Source: COE1 sp045579665
GTDB taxonomy: Bacteria > Bacillota > Clostridia > Lachnospirales > Lachnospiraceae
Length of the DNA: 38,528 nt
Direction of reading: 5' to 3'
Assembly (NCBI GenBank): GCA_045579665.1
Contig: JAZNMO010000068.1
Span: 1-38,528, forward strand
Both the position numbers and the translations under genes were made by a program. Shown here one piece after another: positions 1-8,652 of the stretch. Numbering within the stretch: the first letter of the stretch is position 1; each line of letters opens with the position of its first letter. The notes beneath the pieces were generated by a model. The model worked only from the letters and a program-made list of their open reading frames with translations, searched no databases and was not told the DNA's origin.

Positions 1-47
1 CAGAGTGCCTGTGTACATGACAATTCCACCTTTTATTTGATAAACTA

Positions 48-282
48 GGCGCAAGCACTAACAGGTTTCATGTAGAAAGCATTGCGCAGGGTGTTAGAGT
101 TTCTTAGTGCTTTTGAAGTATATAGGAAACTGCCGACCGGATGGAGGCAGTAGGCGGCAATTTGAGCCAAGGATGGCGAATCGCCGCCGGTTCCGTACGT
201 CTTAGAACACTTAGATAAAAGCGCCTAGAAACTCTTAGCCCGGAGCTCTCGCTTTCGAATGAAACCTGTTAGTGCGAGCGCC
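48..282. repeat. Long imperfect palindrome with branched internal stems (structured RNA or dispersed element)
   Basis: The two ends pair over about 70 bases. GGCGC (48-52) pairs with GCGCC (278-282). After a 2x2 A/G mismatch, a perfect 17-bp arm at 55-71 (GCACTAACAGGTTTCAT) pairs with 259-275. GAAAGC (75-80) then pairs with 251-256, and 92-114 pairs imperfectly with 217-240, partly by G-U. AAGT (116-119) meets ACTT (209-212). Inside this stem GGAA (125-128) pairs with TTCC (191-194) and encloses two hairpins: ACTGCC/GGCAGT (129-134/146-151) and GGCGGC/GCCGCC (153-158/183-188). It lies 38 bases beyond the coaBC stop codon. No reading frame, target-site duplication or U-tract was seen. The flanks 1-47 and 283-319 show nothing else recognisable. 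It could be a noncoding RNA on either strand, a 3' processing structure for the pan operon or a MITE-like element. Confidence 0.7.
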
Positions 283-319
283 GAGAGAACTCGACAAATC
301 CCAATTTATCCCAATACTC

Positions 320-1516
320 CTATACCCGCTTCTTTTTTCCAAGAATCTCATCTATAATGCATGAAGCAACATCATCCTTGGACATGATTTCCAGCTCTTT
401 CACTTCATCTGCTGTAATAATTGTAACAACATTCGTATCTGTTCCAAATCCGGCCCCAGCCTGCTTTAGATTATTTGCCACAATCATATCCAGATTCTTT
501 CTAATAAGCTTATCCTTTGAGTTTTGAAGCATATTCTCTGTTTCCATAGAAAATCCACAAAGAAACTGTTTTGTCTTCTTGACACCAAGAGCCTTCAATA
601 TATCATCTGTACGCTCTAATGCTATCGACATCTCTCCATCCTTCTTCTTGACCTTCTCATCAGACGGATTTATCGGTCGATAATCCGCAACTGCTGCTGC
701 CTTAATCACAATATCCTGCTCTTCAAAATGCTCCATAACTGCCTCATACATATCTAATGCAGACACCACAGGAACCACCTTCACAAACATTGGTGGTTCG
801 ATACTTGTTTTTCCCGTTACAAGTGTCACCTCAGCACCTCGAAGCATGCAACACCTTGCAAGTGCATATCCCATCTTACCGGTGGAATGATTACTGATAA
901 ACCTAACCGGGTCAATTTTTTCCATGGTTGGACCTGCTGTAATTAGTACCTTCTTACCTGTCATATCCTTTTTGTATGCGCACTCTCTCAATATATATTG
1001 AAGAAGTACATTTTCAGAAGGCATCTTCCCGGCACCAACATCTCCACATGCAAGCATGCCTGTATCCGGTGTAATCACCTCATAACCAAATCGTGTCAGC
1101 TTATCCATATTGTCCTGCACAATAGGATTCTCATACATCTGTGTATTCATAGCAGGAGCGATAATTTTCTTGCACTTACAGGCCATGACCGTTGTCGTCA
1201 GCATATCATCTGCAATGCCATTGGCAAGCTTACCTATTACATTCGCCGTAGCTGGTGCCACCATCACCACATCTGTCTTCTTGGCAATCGAAACATGCTC
1301 CACACTATATTCAAAACTCCTGTCAAAGGTATCAATCAGACATTTATTACCCGTGAGAGTCTCAAACGTAATAGGCTTGATAAAATTAGTAGCATTCTGT
1401 GTCATAAGAACAGTGACATCCGCATGGAGTTTCTTAAGCATACTGGCAAGATTGGCTATCTTGTATGCGGCAATACTTCCTGTCACTGCCAACACTATAT
1501 TTTTCCCTGAAAGCAT
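320..1516 (-). CDS. coaBC: Bifunctional phosphopantothenoylcysteine decarboxylase / phosphopantothenate-cysteine ligase
   Basis: This cytosolic enzyme carries out two successive steps of coenzyme A synthesis: CTP-dependent joining of 4'-phosphopantothenate to cysteine (CoaB), then FMN-dependent decarboxylation to 4'-phosphopantetheine (CoaC). The flavoprotein half comes first, with GSIAAYK at residues 13-19, the probable catalytic His74 in VEHVSIAK, PAMN at 121-124, and Cys157 in ACGDVGAGKM. The ligase half begins near residue 187 with KKVLITAGPT, then HSTGKMG and AAAVADYRP at 273-281 followed by a lysine cluster at 288-292. The 398-residue length fits a full two-domain protein. AGGTGA lies seven bases before the ATG. 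It is the last gene of the pan operon, 10 bases after panD. Confidence 0.96.
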   Translation of the reverse strand: MLSGKNIVLAVTGSIAAYKIANLASMLKKLHADVTVLMTQNATNFIKPITFETLTGNKCLIDTFDRSFEYSVEHVSIAKKTDVVMVAPATANVIGKLANGIADDMLTTTVMACKCKKIIAPAMNTQMYENPIVQDNMDKLTRFGYEVITPDTGMLACGDVGAGKMPSENVLLQYILRECAYKKDMTGKKVLITAGPTMEKIDPVRFISNHSTGKMGYALARCCMLRGAEVTLVTGKTSIEPPMFVKVVPVVSALDMYEAVMEHFEEQDIVIKAAAVADYRPINPSDEKVKKKDGEMSIALERTDDILKALGVKKTKQFLCGFSMETENMLQNSKDKLIRKNLDMIVANNLKQAGAGFGTDTNVVTIITADEVKELEIMSKDDVASCIIDEILGKKKRV

Positions 1517-1526
1517 ATCAAATCAC

Positions 1527-1919
1527 CTACTTCAAATCTTCTAATCTGCCATGCTTCTCATAGCGAGTCATCCTTGTGACCTTATTCTCGTCATCTACAA
1601 ACAATACTCTCGGTGGATTCGCCTGTAATTCCTCCGGCGTCATTGTCGCATAACACATAATAATAATCTTGTCACCTGTCGACACCATTCTGGCTGCTGC
1701 TCCATTTAAACAAATCATTCCACTATTACGTTCCCCTGCAATTGCATAGGTCTCAAATCTTGCGCCATTATTGACATCTACAATCTGAACCTTCTCATAT
1801 TCCATAATCCCTGCCTGTTCCATCAGCGCTTCATCAATTGTAATACTTCCAATATAATCAAGTTCAGCCTGAACCACCGTTGCTCTATGTATCTTGCTCT
1901 TTAATACTTGTATCTGCAT
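1527..1919 (-). CDS. panD: Aspartate 1-decarboxylase, pyruvoyl-dependent
   Basis: PanD makes beta-alanine from L-aspartate for pantothenate synthesis. It is made as a proenzyme that cleaves itself to create a pyruvoyl cofactor. The cleavage pair is Gly24-Ser25 in DYIGSITID. Arg54 and Tyr58 (GARFETY) and Asn72 (LNGAAAR) sit at the positions that bind substrate and protonate product in characterised PanD proteins. The 130-residue length is typical. A purine-rich AGAGGGA site precedes the ATG. It lies between panC (25 bases upstream) and coaBC and is surely cotranscribed. Bacteria of this kind usually need a maturation helper only when they are gammaproteobacterial, so self-processing is expected. 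Confidence 0.97.
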   Translation of the reverse strand: MQIQVLKSKIHRATVVQAELDYIGSITIDEALMEQAGIMEYEKVQIVDVNNGARFETYAIAGERNSGMICLNGAAARMVSTGDKIIIMCYATMTPEELQANPPRVLFVDDENKVTRMTRYEKHGRLEDLK

Positions 1920-1944
1920 ATCATTCTCTTCCCTCTAACTCTTT

Positions 1945-2790
1945 CTATTTGCTCACAATAAAATTATCAATCAAACGTGTTGTTCCAATATACACCGCCA
2001 TAGCTACCAATACTTCGCCCTCTAGCTTCTCTATCTTCTCTATCGAATCCATGCTAACTGCTTCTACATAGTCGATTCTTGCAAGTGGCTCTTTCTCGAT
2101 ATTTTCTCTCATCGCCTCTAGCAATACCTCTGTTTTAGTTACGCCATCCTTCACCATCTGCTCTCCAAGACGAATCGTCTGACTTAATACCAATGCAGCC
2201 TTACGTTCTTCTGCATTCAAATATGTATTTCGGGAACTCTTTGCAAGACCATCCTCCTCTCTTACAATCGGACAGCCTACAATCTCAATATCCATATTCA
2301 AATCCTTCACCATTCGACGAATTACCGCCAGCTGCTGTGCATCCTTCTGACCAAAAAATGCCTTATTGGGTGTAACAATATTGAACAGCTTACTAACTAC
2401 TGTACACACGCCTCTAAAATGAATAGGTCTTGACTTTCCGCAAAGCTCCTTCGTCAATCCATTCATATCTACAAAGGAACAAAAGCCATTCTCATACATT
2501 TCCTCCACCTCAGGATGGAAAATCAAATCCACTCCAAGTGACTCACATAATACCGAATCAGCCTGCAAATCCCTAGGATAGCTATCCAAATCCTCATTCA
2601 CTCCAAACTGCATAGGATTTACAAATATGCTTACGACAACCTTGTCACATTCTTCCTTAGCACGCTTCATAAGGCTTGCATGGCCTTCGTGAAGGTATCC
2701 CATTGTCGGCACAAAACCAACACTTAATCCCTGCTGCTTCCATTCCTTTACCTGTGCTCTTACTTCATTTATCGTTGATACAATTTTCAT
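1945..2790 (-). CDS. panC: Pantothenate synthetase (pantoate--beta-alanine ligase)
   Basis: PanC condenses pantoate and beta-alanine to pantothenate with ATP, through a pantoyl-adenylate. The nucleotidyltransferase signature HEGH is at residues 34-37, after VPTMGYL. VNPMQFG follows, and KSSRN at 184-188 is the KMSKS-like ATP loop. The chosen start gives 281 residues, normal for the family. An ATG 15 bases further upstream is open, but GAGGAG lies seven bases before the downstream ATG and overlaps the upstream one, so the downstream ATG is preferred. It follows panB by 22 bases and precedes panD by 25 bases. Confidence 0.96.
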   Translation of the reverse strand: MKIVSTINEVRAQVKEWKQQGLSVGFVPTMGYLHEGHASLMKRAKEECDKVVVSIFVNPMQFGVNEDLDSYPRDLQADSVLCESLGVDLIFHPEVEEMYENGFCSFVDMNGLTKELCGKSRPIHFRGVCTVVSKLFNIVTPNKAFFGQKDAQQLAVIRRMVKDLNMDIEIVGCPIVREEDGLAKSSRNTYLNAEERKAALVLSQTIRLGEQMVKDGVTKTEVLLEAMRENIEKEPLARIDYVEAVSMDSIEKIEKLEGEVLVAMAVYIGTTRLIDNFIVSK

Positions 2791-2812
2791 AGCTTTACTC
2801 CTCATCTATCTA

Positions 2813-3640
2813 TTAATATAACTTTTCCAATACATCATCTGCGATTGCATACTCATGCTCTTTCTTCGGAAACATACCGTCCTGTACCTCTTTCCGATAG
2901 CTCTCAAAGGCATTTTTCATGACTTCACCTACATTTGCATAACACTTTACAAACTTCGGTGTAAAATCCGAAAACATACCAAGCATATCCTGATATACCA
3001 GAATCTGCCCATCACACACATTTCCTGCGCCGATTCCAATCGTAGGTATCTCTAATTCCTTTGTAATCAATTCTGCGAGCTTCGCCGGAACACACTCCAA
3101 TACAACAGCAAATGCGCCTGCTTCCTCTACCGCTTTTGCATCCTCCAATAATTTTCTGGCAGCTTCCTCGCTCTTTCCCTGTACTCTAAATCCTCCAAGT
3201 GCATGAATGGATTGCGGAGTGAGTCCAAGATGTGCCATAACCGGTATTCCCGCCTCTGTAATTGCCTTAATCTGCGGACATACCTCTCTTCCGCCCTCGA
3301 GCTTCACCGCACCGGCTCTTCCTTCCTTCATCAAACGCCCCGCATTCACTACGGCATCGTATACACTTGTCTGATATGACATAAACGGCATATCAATTAC
3401 CACAAGAGCATTCTTTGTACCTCTTGAAACAGCGGCACCATGATGAATCATGTCTTCCATCGTAACGGATATGGTATCCTCATATCCTAAGATGACATTT
3501 CCAAGTGAATCTCCAACAAGAATTGCATTCACTCCCGCCTCATCCATCAGCTTAGCCGTAGAATAATCATATGCAGTCAGCATCGTCAGCTTATCCTTCT
3601 TTTGCTTTGCATCACGAAATGTAATAACTGTGTTTTTCAT
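2813..3640 (-). CDS. panB: 3-methyl-2-oxobutanoate hydroxymethyltransferase (ketopantoate synthase)
   Basis: PanB transfers a hydroxymethyl group from 5,10-methylene-tetrahydrofolate to 2-oxoisovalerate, giving ketopantoate, the first committed step to pantothenate. The TIM-barrel protein keeps the expected metal-binding acids: Asp44 in VGDSLG, Asp83 in VVIDMPF and Glu115 in KLEGG. GIGAG is near the C-terminal end of the barrel. An ATG 18 bases upstream is open, but GAAAGGA lies nine bases before the ATG used here, giving 275 residues. The start overlaps the 3' end of the upstream panG-like gene by 29 bases, which suggests translational coupling. Confidence 0.96.
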   Translation of the reverse strand: MKNTVITFRDAKQKKDKLTMLTAYDYSTAKLMDEAGVNAILVGDSLGNVILGYEDTISVTMEDMIHHGAAVSRGTKNALVVIDMPFMSYQTSVYDAVVNAGRLMKEGRAGAVKLEGGREVCPQIKAITEAGIPVMAHLGLTPQSIHALGGFRVQGKSEEAARKLLEDAKAVEEAGAFAVVLECVPAKLAELITKELEIPTIGIGAGNVCDGQILVYQDMLGMFSDFTPKFVKCYANVGEVMKNAFESYRKEVQDGMFPKKEHEYAIADDVLEKLY

Positions 3641-4490
3641 TTCCAATTCCTTTCTCATCTTCCAAAATCATATCTACCTCAAGGTACTCTCTATCAGCAT
3701 TCTTCTTCTGAGCCACCTGCAATAGCTGCCGTGACAGCAAACGATAGATTTCCCTTCTTTCTCCCTGCAGTACCTCAAGATGCTTCTTAACAGTTCCTTT
3801 GTCAGCCCGCTCCACAGGACCTGTCAAAGCCTCTACTGCCCCCTTGTTTGCTACATTCATGGCATTCCCCATAAATAGTGGCAATAATGCCTCTTTCGAG
3901 AATGCTTCGCTTAATCCACACTCCTGTAACAGCTCAGTAGCAATGTCATAGAGCCCCACTACCAGATTGCTGGCATACACTGACGCAGCATGATATTTCA
4001 CCTTCTGCCCGGCAGAAATCAATTCAACCCGATTCCCGCAACCGGCTATCAATGCTACCACGTCTTCCACATCTTTTCCTTCAATTGTAAAATACGCTTT
4101 GGATAAATTTTGATAGGCTGTCAGCTTATCGCTCACAGCACAAATTGGATGGATGGAGCAGCCTCTTGCTCCCTTCTTAGAAACATCAGAAAAAACATCA
4201 GACGATAATGCCCCGCTACAATGAACAAGACACTTTCCCCTTATGTCTAACTGACTTACTTTAGAATAAACCTTATCAATGTCCCCGTCCGGGACAGTAA
4301 GAAACAGAGTATCACTTTCTCTGACCAAATCCTCTAGTCTTTCGTAATACCTTGTCTTTGTAAATATTGCTGCTTCCTTTGAAGAATTCAAATTACGACT
4401 ATAATAGCCGGATACATGCACGTCACGTTCCATAAAGTATCTTCCCATAGAGAAGCCTACCTTACCTGCTCCTATAAATCCTATTTTCAA
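3612..4490 (-). CDS. panG: Rossmann-like / DUF2520 protein, probable PanG-type ketopantoate reductase
   Basis: The 292-residue protein has an N-terminal NADP-type Rossmann fold with GAGKVG (7-12). SIHP is at 112-115. A C-terminal helical DUF2520-type domain follows, with KYHAASVYASN (165-175) as its most recognisable stretch. As first gene of the pan operon, directly before panB, it is well placed to reduce ketopantoate to pantoate, a step otherwise missing here since no PanE is present. A PanG class of reductase with this architecture has been described in Francisella and related sequences. Assigning this protein to it is inference from architecture and neighbours. The start is TTG, eight bases after a strong AGGAGGG; no ATG fits. 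IlvC elsewhere in the genome could also do this reaction. Confidence 0.72.
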   Translation of the reverse strand: MKIGFIGAGKVGFSMGRYFMERDVHVSGYYSRNLNSSKEAAIFTKTRYYERLEDLVRESDTLFLTVPDGDIDKVYSKVSQLDIRGKCLVHCSGALSSDVFSDVSKKGARGCSIHPICAVSDKLTAYQNLSKAYFTIEGKDVEDVVALIAGCGNRVELISAGQKVKYHAASVYASNLVVGLYDIATELLQECGLSEAFSKEALLPLFMGNAMNVANKGAVEALTGPVERADKGTVKKHLEVLQGERREIYRLLSRQLLQVAQKKNADREYLEVDMILEDEKGIGNEKHSYYIS

Positions 4491-4606
4491 TCACATCACC
4501 CTCCTATACTTTCGTTATACATGCGTATATACGTTGTACTAGGTGACACTCTCTTTCTTCATAAGCTTCTTTGGTACAGTTTCTTTCGAATACCATCCAA
4601 GTTAAA

Positions 4607-4634
4607 ATATTAACATATTTATGTAAACTGTCAA
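4607..4634 (-). promoter_or_regulatory. Promoter of the panG-panB-panC-panD-coaBC operon
   Basis: On the minus strand a perfect TTGACA (4634-4629) is followed after 16 bases by TAATAT (4612-4607). Transcription would begin near 4600 and leave a leader of about 110 bases before the panG TTG start. I see short self-complementary patches in that leader (CGTATATACG) but no known riboswitch. Confidence 0.75.
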
Positions 4635-4645
4635 TCATTTTTTAA

Positions 4646-4677
4646 GGCTTCGGAAATCCTATTGATTATCCGAAGCC
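4646..4677. terminator. Hairpin between the GH2 gene and the pan promoter
   Basis: GGCTTCGGA (4646-4654) pairs perfectly with TCCGAAGCC (4669-4677), with a 14-base loop. It begins eight bases after the GH2 stop codon, where a terminator belongs. No run of U follows on the minus strand, so it may be a weak terminator or a 3' stabiliser rather than a classical intrinsic terminator. Confidence 0.5.
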
Positions 4678-4684
4678 CTATTCT

Positions 4685-7390
4685 TTAAATTCCTATCATC
4701 TCAACCAGCATCTTTGCAAATGCCTTTACCTCTACATGCTCGCTAATCTCCCACATACGTGAAGTACATACTGGCACATCCTCCTGATAATAGAGTATTC
4801 CCAGCTTATGGCATCGCTCCACATTATCAATCGGCTGCACCAATAGTTGCACATCCTCCCTGCCATCGAGTACGGTACAATGACTATGCATCACCAAATG
4901 AAACCACTGCGGTGTAGAATAAACTTCGCACGGAAAGTCTGCAAGCTTATCCTTATGGATATACAAGCCCAGCGTTCCCACAGGCACCTTACGTCCCATA
5001 CTCTCTGAAATAGACCGAAACATCGGATAGTTCCAGAAGTCGGTACAGTAGGTTCCCTCGATATCCTCCCCATTCTGCACAGGAACGTAAATACAAGGAA
5101 CACCATGAGTACGGCACTCCAAAGCCTCTTCCCAAGAACGTACCACACGAATGCTCTTTCCACCATAAGAAATCTCTGTCTCTGAAATCTCTACCTCATA
5201 CTCAGGATAAGCCCAAAGCTCATACACATTCTTATACTCCGTTCCCGGAAGCGTAAGCTCTATCTTCACCTTACAAGGCTTCTCAAGCATAGGAATCTCA
5301 AAGGAAACCACACCTGCTTCATGCAGACGCTCACTGCCCTTATCAAAGGTCAAACTACCACTCTCCCACAGGTCCGTCGAAGCATCGCAGTACACCCGAT
5401 ACTGCACTTCTCGACCACTGAAAGCCTCCCAATTACATACGGACAGCTTTACAGGCATCTCTATCCTCTGTCCGGCCTTTACCACAAAGCTCTCAAGCTC
5501 CGCCAATATAACCACATCATTACAGAACTGTCTCCACCCAGCTGCCGAAATTAAGCCCTTTGACTCCATCCATGCATTCAATACACCAACCAATGCCACG
5601 CACTGTCCCGGAAAATCCTGCAAATCCAAAAGCTGGAAGCCGCTCAGCTCCCTTGTCCTAAGCGCAGTCTCAATCTCTCTTCGATAGCAATCAAGTGCCA
5701 ATGCTCCCGTAGCCTTGAAGAAATCCTGCCACTGTGCAAAGGTGCCGCTCTTCTCCATACGTTCCTGATAAACCTTTAGATACAATGGCTGCTGTGAGCC
5801 TTCATATCGTCCAAGCTCTGAAAAATCAGGGAAGAAATCATACTGTCCCACCTCATGCGAAATCACAGGCACCTCAGGAAAGAGCTCCTGTTCACCGCCC
5901 TCTGCCTTTACCTTCTTTACACCTGTTCCATACTGAATCTCAATATATCCGTCCGTCGCAGTACCCTCACCCAGTTCTGTAGGTACGATAATCTCATCAT
6001 AATTATACTTTGCATCCGGTGGTGCTACCTGTATATGTCCCTGCGGCGCATCACACATCGCATAAGAGCCTCTAAACAATCTCTCCTTTGACAAACGCAC
6101 ACCACAGAATACATCCTCGTCCTCTAATACCTCCGGCACCCACTGGAAATTATTAGAGCCCTGTGTATACAAATGTCTGTTATCCACCGCCTTATAATCA
6201 TGTAAAAAGCTGTTAATTCTCTCCTTATTGCCCCACAGCTCATTCCCCATGGAAAGCATGATAAAGGATGGATGATTACCAAAATCCCGCAAAATACGAT
6301 AGCCCTCTTCTATCAAATACGCCTGCTCACTTTCGTTATAGTACTCCTCTCCCGGTGCTGCAATCGTTCCCCAGAAAGGTAACTCAGGCTCCATATAAAT
6401 ACCCATCTCATCGGCTGCCGTAAATGCCGCATCCGGCGGACAGCAGGTATGGAAACGATAGTGATTGATACCATATTCCATAGCAGTGGCAAATACCTTC
6501 TTCCACTCTTCTACCGTCATCGGTGCAAAGCCGGTACTTGGAAATACCAGTCCATCATGCTTACCACGTAAGAAAATCTGCTTACCATTTACCAACAGAC
6601 GACGCTTATCACAGGAAAGCGCACGAATACCAAAACAAACCTTCTCATCCTCATCTGCCACGCTAACCTTAGCCGTCAAAAGATTCTTATGATACTCATC
6701 CCATAACAAATCATCGCCGGTTAGCGCAATCTCAACACTAAGCTTACCCGATTCAAAAGAATACGCAGCCTCATGCAACAATTCCCCTGATTTGCGGCAA
6801 ATCACAACAAAAGCCTCTCCGCTCTCCAAACCGCATATGTCAGCACTTATACATATCTTATCAGCAGTCCTTGCATCCACCTGCACATTCTCAGGATAAA
6901 CCATCTCGCGAATTTGTAATTCAATATGCCCCACAATACCATTCCAATTGGTCTGGGTATCCGGTGAAGTCATATGACCGCCGCGTGTGGGATAATCCGT
7001 ATTATTCACTCTGACTGTCAGTCTATGCGTTCCCGCAGACAGCTTTCCCGTCAAATCATGCTTATGATAACCGCATAAGCTATCTAAAGTATCCATTTCC
7101 ACACCATCTATGTACACCGTGGAAATACGGGTTCTCTCTAAAAAGAGCGTAAGCTTCTTTTCTACCCAGCTCTCCTCTACTTCTATCTCCCTTGTATACC
7201 ACGCATAGCCTTCAAAATAATATTGGTCTGTCATAAAATCCGTCGTCGGCTCAGTCTTGCAAACGCCCTTCCTCGCATGTGCCGTACTGTTTGGCAGACA
7301 AATTGTATCAGTACCCTTTGGCGGTACACGATACGCCTTCTTCGCATCAAGACATAACTCCCAAATCCCCTGTAAATCCTTTACTATCAT
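4685..7390 (-). CDS. Glycoside hydrolase family 2 protein (beta-glycosidase, specificity unknown)
   Basis: This is a 901-residue retaining beta-glycosidase with GH2 architecture: an N-terminal jelly-roll sugar-binding domain (about 1-165), an immunoglobulin-like domain (about 166-265), and a TIM-barrel catalytic domain from about 266. The acid/base is Glu384 in SMGNELWG and the likely nucleophile is Glu513 in SHEVGQYDF. About 130 residues separate them. The C-terminal 300 residues form further beta-rich domains. No signal peptide is present, so it should act in the cytoplasm on imported oligosaccharides. Sequence alone does not separate beta-galactosidase, beta-glucuronidase and other GH2 activities. 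GGGAGG lies 12 bases before the ATG. The upstream neighbour is a beta-lactamase-fold hydrolase, which may remove acyl groups from the same substrate. Confidence 0.88.
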   Translation of the reverse strand: MIVKDLQGIWELCLDAKKAYRVPPKGTDTICLPNSTAHARKGVCKTEPTTDFMTDQYYFEGYAWYTREIEVEESWVEKKLTLFLERTRISTVYIDGVEMDTLDSLCGYHKHDLTGKLSAGTHRLTVRVNNTDYPTRGGHMTSPDTQTNWNGIVGHIELQIREMVYPENVQVDARTADKICISADICGLESGEAFVVICRKSGELLHEAAYSFESGKLSVEIALTGDDLLWDEYHKNLLTAKVSVADEDEKVCFGIRALSCDKRRLLVNGKQIFLRGKHDGLVFPSTGFAPMTVEEWKKVFATAMEYGINHYRFHTCCPPDAAFTAADEMGIYMEPELPFWGTIAAPGEEYYNESEQAYLIEEGYRILRDFGNHPSFIMLSMGNELWGNKERINSFLHDYKAVDNRHLYTQGSNNFQWVPEVLEDEDVFCGVRLSKERLFRGSYAMCDAPQGHIQVAPPDAKYNYDEIIVPTELGEGTATDGYIEIQYGTGVKKVKAEGGEQELFPEVPVISHEVGQYDFFPDFSELGRYEGSQQPLYLKVYQERMEKSGTFAQWQDFFKATGALALDCYRREIETALRTRELSGFQLLDLQDFPGQCVALVGVLNAWMESKGLISAAGWRQFCNDVVILAELESFVVKAGQRIEMPVKLSVCNWEAFSGREVQYRVYCDASTDLWESGSLTFDKGSERLHEAGVVSFEIPMLEKPCKVKIELTLPGTEYKNVYELWAYPEYEVEISETEISYGGKSIRVVRSWEEALECRTHGVPCIYVPVQNGEDIEGTYCTDFWNYPMFRSISESMGRKVPVGTLGLYIHKDKLADFPCEVYSTPQWFHLVMHSHCTVLDGREDVQLLVQPIDNVERCHKLGILYYQEDVPVCTSRMWEISEHVEVKAFAKMLVEMIGI

Positions 7391-7418
7391 AAGTTCTAAA
7401 AACCTCCCTTAACTATCC

Positions 7419-7454
7419 GAAAAGCAGACCAACCTCTACAGTCAGTCTGCTTTC
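7419..7454 (-). terminator. Intrinsic terminator or attenuator after the serine hydrolase gene
   Basis: AAAGCAGAC (7421-7429) pairs perfectly with GTCTGCTTT (7445-7453). On the minus strand it begins three bases after the stop codon and ends in TTTTC. The U-run is short, so partial readthrough into the GH2 gene 65 bases on is plausible. Confidence 0.65.
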
Positions 7455-7456
7455 TG

Positions 7457-8632
7457 TTATTCTATTGCTGATGCCAATACATTTCTCAATTTTCTTGTTA
7501 CATCAAAGGTTCCCGTATCCTTTCTCTGCACCATAAGAAGCATAGTCAGATCCTCCTTAGGAATATTGGCAAAATATGGTCCAAGCCATCCATCCCATCC
7601 ATATTCACCTACAGAACCATTTATCACAGCCTTCGCCGGGTCATCCATAATTCTCATCAAATTACCATAGGTAAATCCTGCAAGATTCTCCCAGTATCCC
7701 AGATTCACCGACTGCTGCGGTGTCAGTCTGCTATGTGTCAGATACTCTACCGTACGAGGCGAAAGATACCTTCTGCCCTCATAGCTTCCTCCATTCATCA
7801 ACATCTGTGTAAACTTTTCATAATCCGCAATTGTAGATACTAAGCCTGCACCACCTGACTGGAATGCATTCTCCTTATCCATATGATTAATAATGCCTAA
7901 ATGATTACCATGATATTCCACTAACCCCTCTGCGGTCTCTTCATATACCACAGTTAATCTGTCCAGCTTATCCGCAGGTACTCCAAAGCCCGTATCCTTC
8001 ATACCCAAAGGCTCGAAGAACTCCTTCTTTAAGAAATCTCCAAAGCGCATACCGGTAGCAACCTCTATCACTGCTCCCAATATATCTGCACTCGTACCAT
8101 ATCTCCATGCAGTCCCCGGCTCAAAGTCCAGTCTGCAATTGCCAAGCTTCATAGCAAACTCCACAGTAGACATCTGATTATCACTGTACAATCTCTCATA
8201 CATCTCATCAAACACCTTGCCTACATCCTGACTGGATATATCCGGGTCTGTTCCATACGGAAGTCCTGATGTCATACACATACAATCCTTTACCGTAACA
8301 GGCTTTGTTGCTGCCACATCTCCATCTGCTGTTGCTACCATCATATGTTCAAAGGTCGGAATAAACTTTGCAATCGGGTCCAGCATATCAAGCACGCCCC
8401 GCTCCACAAGCAGCATAACTGCTACCGCGGTTATTGGCTTTGACATGGAATACAAACGGAAAATACTGTCTTTTGCAATCTTCTTACCATTAGCAATATC
8501 CGCATACCCTGCCTCGGCATAATAAATCTCTTCTCCCTTATACATAACAGCCACATTGCCTCCCGCAATATGTCCGCTCTTTACATTCTCCTCTAATATT
8601 TCACCTAGTCTTTCTAATCTGCTCTTATTCAT
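7457..8632 (-). CDS. Beta-lactamase-fold serine hydrolase (class C / esterase type)
   Basis: This 391-residue protein belongs to the serine beta-lactamase-like hydrolases (Pfam Beta-lactamase). Members act as esterases, D-amino acid peptidases or penicillin-binding proteins more often than true beta-lactamases. The nucleophile motif SxxK is SMSK at residues 62-65. The second motif tyrosine is Tyr178 in WRYGTSAD, and a Gly/Trp-rich GWDGWLG near the C-terminus stands where the third motif is expected. No signal peptide is seen, so cytoplasmic esterase action is more likely than cell-wall work. An AAGGAAGGA site precedes the ATG. It lies just upstream of the GH2 gene, suggesting a shared carbohydrate substrate, but this is only positional. 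Confidence 0.85.
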   Translation of the reverse strand: MNKSRLERLGEILEENVKSGHIAGGNVAVMYKGEEIYYAEAGYADIANGKKIAKDSIFRLYSMSKPITAVAVMLLVERGVLDMLDPIAKFIPTFEHMMVATADGDVAATKPVTVKDCMCMTSGLPYGTDPDISSQDVGKVFDEMYERLYSDNQMSTVEFAMKLGNCRLDFEPGTAWRYGTSADILGAVIEVATGMRFGDFLKKEFFEPLGMKDTGFGVPADKLDRLTVVYEETAEGLVEYHGNHLGIINHMDKENAFQSGGAGLVSTIADYEKFTQMLMNGGSYEGRRYLSPRTVEYLTHSRLTPQQSVNLGYWENLAGFTYGNLMRIMDDPAKAVINGSVGEYGWDGWLGPYFANIPKEDLTMLLMVQRKDTGTFDVTRKLRNVLASAIE

Positions 8633-8652
8633 TTCCTAATCCTTCCTTTAAA

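Noticed and set aside
48..282. The palindrome read as a classic MITE insertion
   Set aside because: No target-site duplication is visible at the flanks and the ends match no transposase inverted repeat I recognise, so only a neutral repeat/structure call was made.
998..1544. Plus-strand open frames of 144-170 codons opposite coaBC
   Set aside because: They are antisense to a clear coaBC, have no ribosome site, and their predicted proteins have unnatural composition (runs of His, Cys and Ile).
4500..4606. Riboswitch in the pan operon leader
   Set aside because: The leader is about 110 bases with only short self-complementary patches; no known aptamer pattern or anti-terminator was seen.
4646..4677. 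A strong intrinsic terminator for the GH2 gene
   Set aside because: The stem is good, but no U-run follows on the minus strand. It was kept only as a hairpin of uncertain role.
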